Part shown: piece by piece, positions 60,569-64,000 of the stretch
Numbering within the stretch: position 1 is the stretch's first letter
How the letters are laid out: each line of letters opens with the position of its first letter
From: Oceanihabitans sp. 2_MG-2023
Lineage (GTDB): Bacteria; Bacteroidota; Bacteroidia; Flavobacteriales; Flavobacteriaceae
Direction: 5' to 3'
Assembly: GCF_030547245.1 (NCBI RefSeq)
Contig: NZ_JAUOQT010000001.1
Coordinates: 124,001 to 188,000 of the forward strand
Length of the DNA: 64,000 bases
The notes under the pieces: model-generated
Told to the model about the DNA's origin: nothing
The model's input: the letters and a program-made list of their open reading frames with translations, nothing else
Database searches by the model: none
Made by a program: the position numbers and the translations under genes

Positions 60569-62937
60569 GCTTTAATTTCTTTCATTAAATCATCATAAGT
60601 ATAAAAAGCCTTATCGGTTTTATTTTTATGATATAACACACGCACTCGTATAGCTTTTAAACCTGTTACAGCTTGTAAATCTTGCAACTCCAAAATCTCT
60701 ACATCAGTATCTAAATAATGCTTGGCTTGTAAAAATTTAATATAACGCAAGTATTCTACTTCATCTTGTTTTTGCGAATACACAATCGTTATTTTTCCTT
60801 TTTGGGTAATACGTTCTTCTGTTCCTTTAATATAGGCTTTATCTACACGTTTTTTTACAATTTCATATCTGGCATTATAAGTACCATCTACGTCAAATTG
60901 CTTTTCGTCCATTCTAAAACTTATAGATAAAGGCTGGTTAAAAACAAGTATCATGGAAGCCACATCTAATTGTACAGGAAATTTATTTCGCATTTGGTAA
61001 TATGCATTTTCCATTTCGCACATAACCTGTACTTGCCATAATCTTAAATTATATAAATAAATAGGATTAAAGCTATCCTCTTTAGTTATAGACTCGCCAA
61101 TATACATGTTATGTTCTACACCATCTGTTTTAAAACGCTCAAAATAATGTGGGTACATTTTTTGTGCTTTCACCTGCTTTTTATCTAAAAGCGAGGCCAT
61201 GCTTTTATTTATTTTAGACACGGTATCGTCATACTGTTTTCTGTGCTTATAAACTACTTTCACAGTACTATCAATCGTTTTATAATAGTTCTCGACTTTA
61301 GATTTTAATGCTTTTACAGAAACCAAATGCTCTAAAACAGGCTCTATATCTTGACTAAAAAAAGAAGCAATATGTTGTTCACTATCTACTTGAAAATGTT
61401 CTTTTAAATCGGTTAAATATTCTCTTATTTGAAATATAAACTGATCATAAATAGGAAGTTTCTCTATCTCGGAAGCACTTTTTAAAATAGCTTCTACATT
61501 TTTTAATTGTAATATTAAATCTTGTTGTGTTGCCCAATTTCTAGCTTCCGAAGATCCTTTAATATCAATTTGCCCATAAAGCGGATACACATTATCAAAA
61601 ACTATTTTATTAAAGTTTGGTTCTTCCCCTTTTAATTGGGCATTAATAAAATTTCTAGCTTCTTTTATAAATCGCCAATTTACACTGGAATGAATAGAAG
61701 TACATTCTTGTTGTATAACAGCTTCAATTAAATTCTCTTCTTCATTTTTAGAACGTTCGACAGCAGAGACGATAAAAGGCATAATATCTGTAAGCTTATT
61801 TGCATTAATGCTGTTAAGTACTTTTGGTTTTTCTGAAACGATTTCAAGAATCCCCATAACCTCATCATCTGTAGCAATAGGTGCAAAAATAGCACTCTGT
61901 ATTCCTTGTTTATGAAGAATATTTATATGTGGAATCTTCCCTTCTGTTTTTTCAAACATTAGGTTTACATCGGAAACGGAAAAAAACTTTTTTTCATTTA
62001 AAAGTCTATTATATGTCCAATTACACAAAGCATCAGAGCATATAGAAGTATCTAAATCATGTAATAAAAAACTACTCATTCCTGCTCCGTACACACGTTC
62101 AAAAGTTTGGTCCTCTTTATTATAAATTGAAAAACCTACCCGTATATCTTTTAAACCTAATAACGAGCGAAAAATTTCATGAAATCCTTCCATAAAAGTT
62201 TCATCTTTTCGCTTGTTCTCTCCTATTAATTTAGATTTAATATTGGAAATAGATTGATCATTGGTAACATCAAACATATTAGAAATCACAAAACCTTTAA
62301 AAGAATAACTATTTGGAGGAAACTTTGCTTTCCATAAATCTATATTTTCAAAATTATCTAATAACTCATTATAATCTTCCTGTGTTATTTTAGGTGTATT
62401 TTCATTAGGAATAATCTCTACAAAATCGGCATTATATAATATTTTATAATATCGGATAATTCCTTTTTCGTCTGGTATTTCGTAATAAAAAGGTCTTTTA
62501 AAGTCTAACGAATATCCATAATAAAAGTTTAAAATAATTGTACAATAAATAATATACCTATCATCTTCAGGCATATTTTGTATTTTCAAATCAAAATTTT
62601 CTCCTGCTGTTTTAATAATAGATTTAAAGCGTTCCGAGGAATTAAAAACTACATCTTCAAAAGGTATAGAAGCCGTTTTAATTTCATTTTTTGTTAAAAC
62701 TGCACTAAAAGAATCTTGTAATATGATTTGAATTTCATTTTTGTATTTTTCCAGTAATTTAATATCGGTAAATCCTTCACGAAGTATAGGGTAAGGAGCC
62801 GCTGTTTTTAAAACACGTTGTGCTTTTCTAGAAATAAACGCATCAGAATTAGTAACTAACTCCTCATAATGCTCTAATAACTTATTAAAGCTAATCTGCA
62901 AACACATTGGTGATTCGGACTGGTTAAACACTTCCAT
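60565..62937 (-). CDS. Large GAF-domain protein
   Basis: With the ATG at 62937 (an earlier ATG at 62967 is less likely) the protein has 790 residues. A GAF domain covers about residues 225-395, with NILHKQGIQSAIFAPI and VMGILEIVSEKP patterns. The first 200 residues and the long C-terminal half have no domain I recognise, and no kinase, cyclase or DNA-binding motif is seen. It is probably cytosolic. Its last bases overlap the HD-Pycsar effector gene on the other strand. A TATATTTG box at 62965-62972 could be its promoter. Confidence 0.8.
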   Translation of the reverse strand: MEVFNQSESPMCLQISFNKLLEHYEELVTNSDAFISRKAQRVLKTAAPYPILREGFTDIKLLEKYKNEIQIILQDSFSAVLTKNEIKTASIPFEDVVFNSSERFKSIIKTAGENFDLKIQNMPEDDRYIIYCTIILNFYYGYSLDFKRPFYYEIPDEKGIIRYYKILYNADFVEIIPNENTPKITQEDYNELLDNFENIDLWKAKFPPNSYSFKGFVISNMFDVTNDQSISNIKSKLIGENKRKDETFMEGFHEIFRSLLGLKDIRVGFSIYNKEDQTFERVYGAGMSSFLLHDLDTSICSDALCNWTYNRLLNEKKFFSVSDVNLMFEKTEGKIPHINILHKQGIQSAIFAPIATDDEVMGILEIVSEKPKVLNSINANKLTDIMPFIVSAVERSKNEEENLIEAVIQQECTSIHSSVNWRFIKEARNFINAQLKGEEPNFNKIVFDNVYPLYGQIDIKGSSEARNWATQQDLILQLKNVEAILKSASEIEKLPIYDQFIFQIREYLTDLKEHFQVDSEQHIASFFSQDIEPVLEHLVSVKALKSKVENYYKTIDSTVKVVYKHRKQYDDTVSKINKSMASLLDKKQVKAQKMYPHYFERFKTDGVEHNMYIGESITKEDSFNPIYLYNLRLWQVQVMCEMENAYYQMRNKFPVQLDVASMILVFNQPLSISFRMDEKQFDVDGTYNARYEIVKKRVDKAYIKGTEERITQKGKITIVYSQKQDEVEYLRYIKFLQAKHYLDTDVEILELQDLQAVTGLKAIRVRVLYHKNKTDKAFYTYDDLMKEIKA

Positions 62938-62964
62938 GATTATTAAATTTATAGTATAAAAATA

Positions 62965-62972
62965 CAAATATA
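62965..62972 (-). promoter_or_regulatory. TAnnTTTG -7 box for the GAF-domain gene
   Basis: TATATTTG on minus lies 27 bases upstream of the ATG at 62937 and fits the -7 consensus exactly. No TTTG stands at the right -33 distance. Confidence 0.4.
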
Positions 62973-63071
62973 TATTTTAGTCGTTTTAAATCTAATATCC
63001 TTAACAGTTCAATTATTTTTTCTCTACATTTTAGTTGTATGTCCTAGCCCAACAAAATCAAGTTTTTAAAC

Positions 63072-63112
63072 AAAAAAAAGTCTCTTCGAATTAGTATTCA
63101 AAAGAGACTTTT
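63072..63112 (-). terminator. Intrinsic terminator of the amylase operon
   Basis: AAAAGTCTCTT (63076-63086) pairs with AAGAGACTTTT (63102-63112), with an additional GAAT/ATTC pair inside. On the minus strand the stem is followed by a run of eight T. It is about 20 bases beyond the stop of the small secreted protein gene. Confidence 0.88.
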
Positions 63113-63133
63113 CTGGGGTTTATATTTAAATAA

Positions 63134-63556
63134 TTAATCCATGTACGTCCAATTAAAACCATCACTAATTACTATTATAGTTCTTAAATTATTTTCGTAC
63201 ATATAAACTTGCGAACTTCCAATTGTGGACCCTTTAGGAAATAATAAACCTGAAGTAGTTGTTAACTGTGCAGTATTTACATTATTAATATTCCTAATAA
63301 TATAAACTCTCCCTGGAAAACTAATGGGATTTGGAAGCCTAAATTCCTGATCTGTAGCTTGCGGATCTACAGACAAATAAACACCATCATTAATATCTGT
63401 AGCTGTCCCGCTACCCGTTAAAGTAAGGTGTTTTACAGAAAGGTTTCCATTAATATCTAAAGTACTTTTAGGATCTATAGTACCAACTCCTACTTGAGCA
63501 AAAACAGTAATATTTAAAAAGAAAAAACAGTATAAAAACAAAATATTCTTCATCAT
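63134..63556 (-). CDS. Small secreted flavobacterial protein, unknown function
   Basis: The 140-residue protein has a signal peptide ending in TVFAQ, followed by VGVGTIDPKSTLDINGNLS, a start common to many secreted flavobacterial proteins with a tail-fibre-like head. A short beta-rich domain and a final FNWTYMD complete it. It has no C-terminal sorting domain of the T9SS kind. It is 8 bases after the amylase-family gene and shares its terminator, so it belongs to that operon. The role is unknown. Confidence 0.75.
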   Translation of the reverse strand: MMKNILFLYCFFFLNITVFAQVGVGTIDPKSTLDINGNLSVKHLTLTGSGTATDINDGVYLSVDPQATDQEFRLPNPISFPGRVYIIRNINNVNTAQLTTTSGLLFPKGSTIGSSQVYMYENNLRTIIVISDGFNWTYMD

Positions 63557-63564
63557 TTTACATT

Positions 63565-64000
63565 TTAATTTATTAATATTTTATACTCCCAAGCTCCTAA
63601 TGGCATAACTTCTTCATCGATTTCAATGGCTGAATTTGTCATATAATCTAAATACTTTCCTTTTATAGGTAGACTTACTTTTAATTCTTGATTAGAAAGG
63701 TTTGCTAAATAAATAACGGTACTTCCATTTTTACTTCTTTTAAATGCTAAAATATTTTTATTCGGAACAGCTATTTTTTCATAAGAAGCAGCATTTTTAC
63801 CTCCATTTAGTGCAGTACTTGTACTTTTAAGTTTCCCCAGTTTTTCTAACAACTTCCAAGTATTTCCTTTCGTATGCGGGAAACTATCTTTTTCAAAAAA
63901 CAATAACCTGTGGTCTAAATCATATTCTTGACCAGAATAAATTAATGGCATTCCAGGCATTACATAACTTAAAGCAGTCATTGTTTCAGAAGCATTTCCC
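63565..64000 (-). CDS. C-terminal end of an alpha-amylase-family (GH13) protein
   Basis: The frame is open to the end of the window, so only the last 145 residues are seen. The start holds YVMPGMPLIYSGQEYDLDHRL, a segment placed just after the catalytic barrel of GH13 enzymes, where the GQE loop is typical. A beta-sandwich C-terminal domain follows, with an LKVSLPIKG strand and a GAWEYKI end. An internal ATG at 63981 is not the start. The full enzyme should cleave alpha-glucans, and a signal peptide may lie outside the window. Confidence 0.87.
   Translation of the reverse strand, partial: GNASETMTALSYVMPGMPLIYSGQEYDLDHRLLFFEKDSFPHTKGNTWKLLEKLGKLKSTSTALNGGKNAASYEKIAVPNKNILAFKRSKNGSTVIYLANLSNQELKVSLPIKGKYLDYMTNSAIEIDEEVMPLGAWEYKILIN

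Overview
The window is chromosomal DNA of low GC content from a member of the Bacteroidota, most likely a marine Flavobacteriaceae species. The evidence is a SusC/SusD pair, several TAnnTTTG-type promoter boxes, almost no Shine-Dalgarno sequences, frequent TTG starts, a mevalonate pathway, and a cluster of arsenosugar-type genes. No rRNA, tRNA, CRISPR array, transposase or prophage was seen. Both ends cut through genes: a response-regulator/GAF/PAS protein at base 1 and an alpha-amylase-family protein at base 64000.

Layout. 1-6232 (minus): a phosphorelay set made of a 1546-residue sensor kinase with about ten PAS domains, a single-domain receiver and a receiver-GAF-PAS protein. 6468-13676: purine catabolism, with guanine deaminase and two-subunit xanthine dehydrogenase on plus, and the maturation factor XdhC with a membrane protein and a P-loop NTPase on minus. 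A CPA1 antiporter lies next to xdhC.

16591-30334 (plus): thirteen closely spaced, partly overlapping genes that I read as an arsenosugar island. They are a peroxidase-like AhpD-fold protein, the radical SAM enzyme ArsS, three arsenosugar-type glycosyltransferases, a SusC/SusD pair, a sodium:solute symporter, a variant metallophosphoesterase, a rhodanese, a nucleoside phosphorylase with an MTAP-like Asp, a sterol-desaturase-family enzyme and a DUF547 lipoprotein. No arsM or arsR is present. The combination of ArsS, an uptake system and a 6-aminopurine-capable phosphorylase is the most interesting system here.

30341-45757: a PPP phosphatase, an Omp85-like barrel overlapping a GH113-like lipoprotein, another barrel with a second DUF547 protein, then a divergent redox and glycosyltransferase operon (FAD oxidoreductase, membrane 4Fe-4S protein, MORN-like repeat protein, two GT2 enzymes), lipoproteins, a GT-C enzyme and an alpha/beta hydrolase. 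46166-50993 (minus): a translationally coupled polyamine operon (arginine decarboxylase, agmatinase, deoxyhypusine-synthase-like protein, GNAT-nitrilase fusion), preceded by a 422-base gap that can fold into a pseudoknotted RNA.

51416-58301: an RsuA-like pseudouridine synthase lacking its catalytic Asp, UbiA, mevalonate kinase and diphosphomevalonate decarboxylase, a TetR regulator followed by a collapsed tandem copy of itself, DUF1697, and an HI0933-type flavoprotein. 58438-64000: a lipoprotein, an HD-Pycsar-type transmembrane effector fusion with no visible cyclase, a large GAF protein, and the end of an amylase operon. Functions come from motifs recognised by eye; no database search was run.
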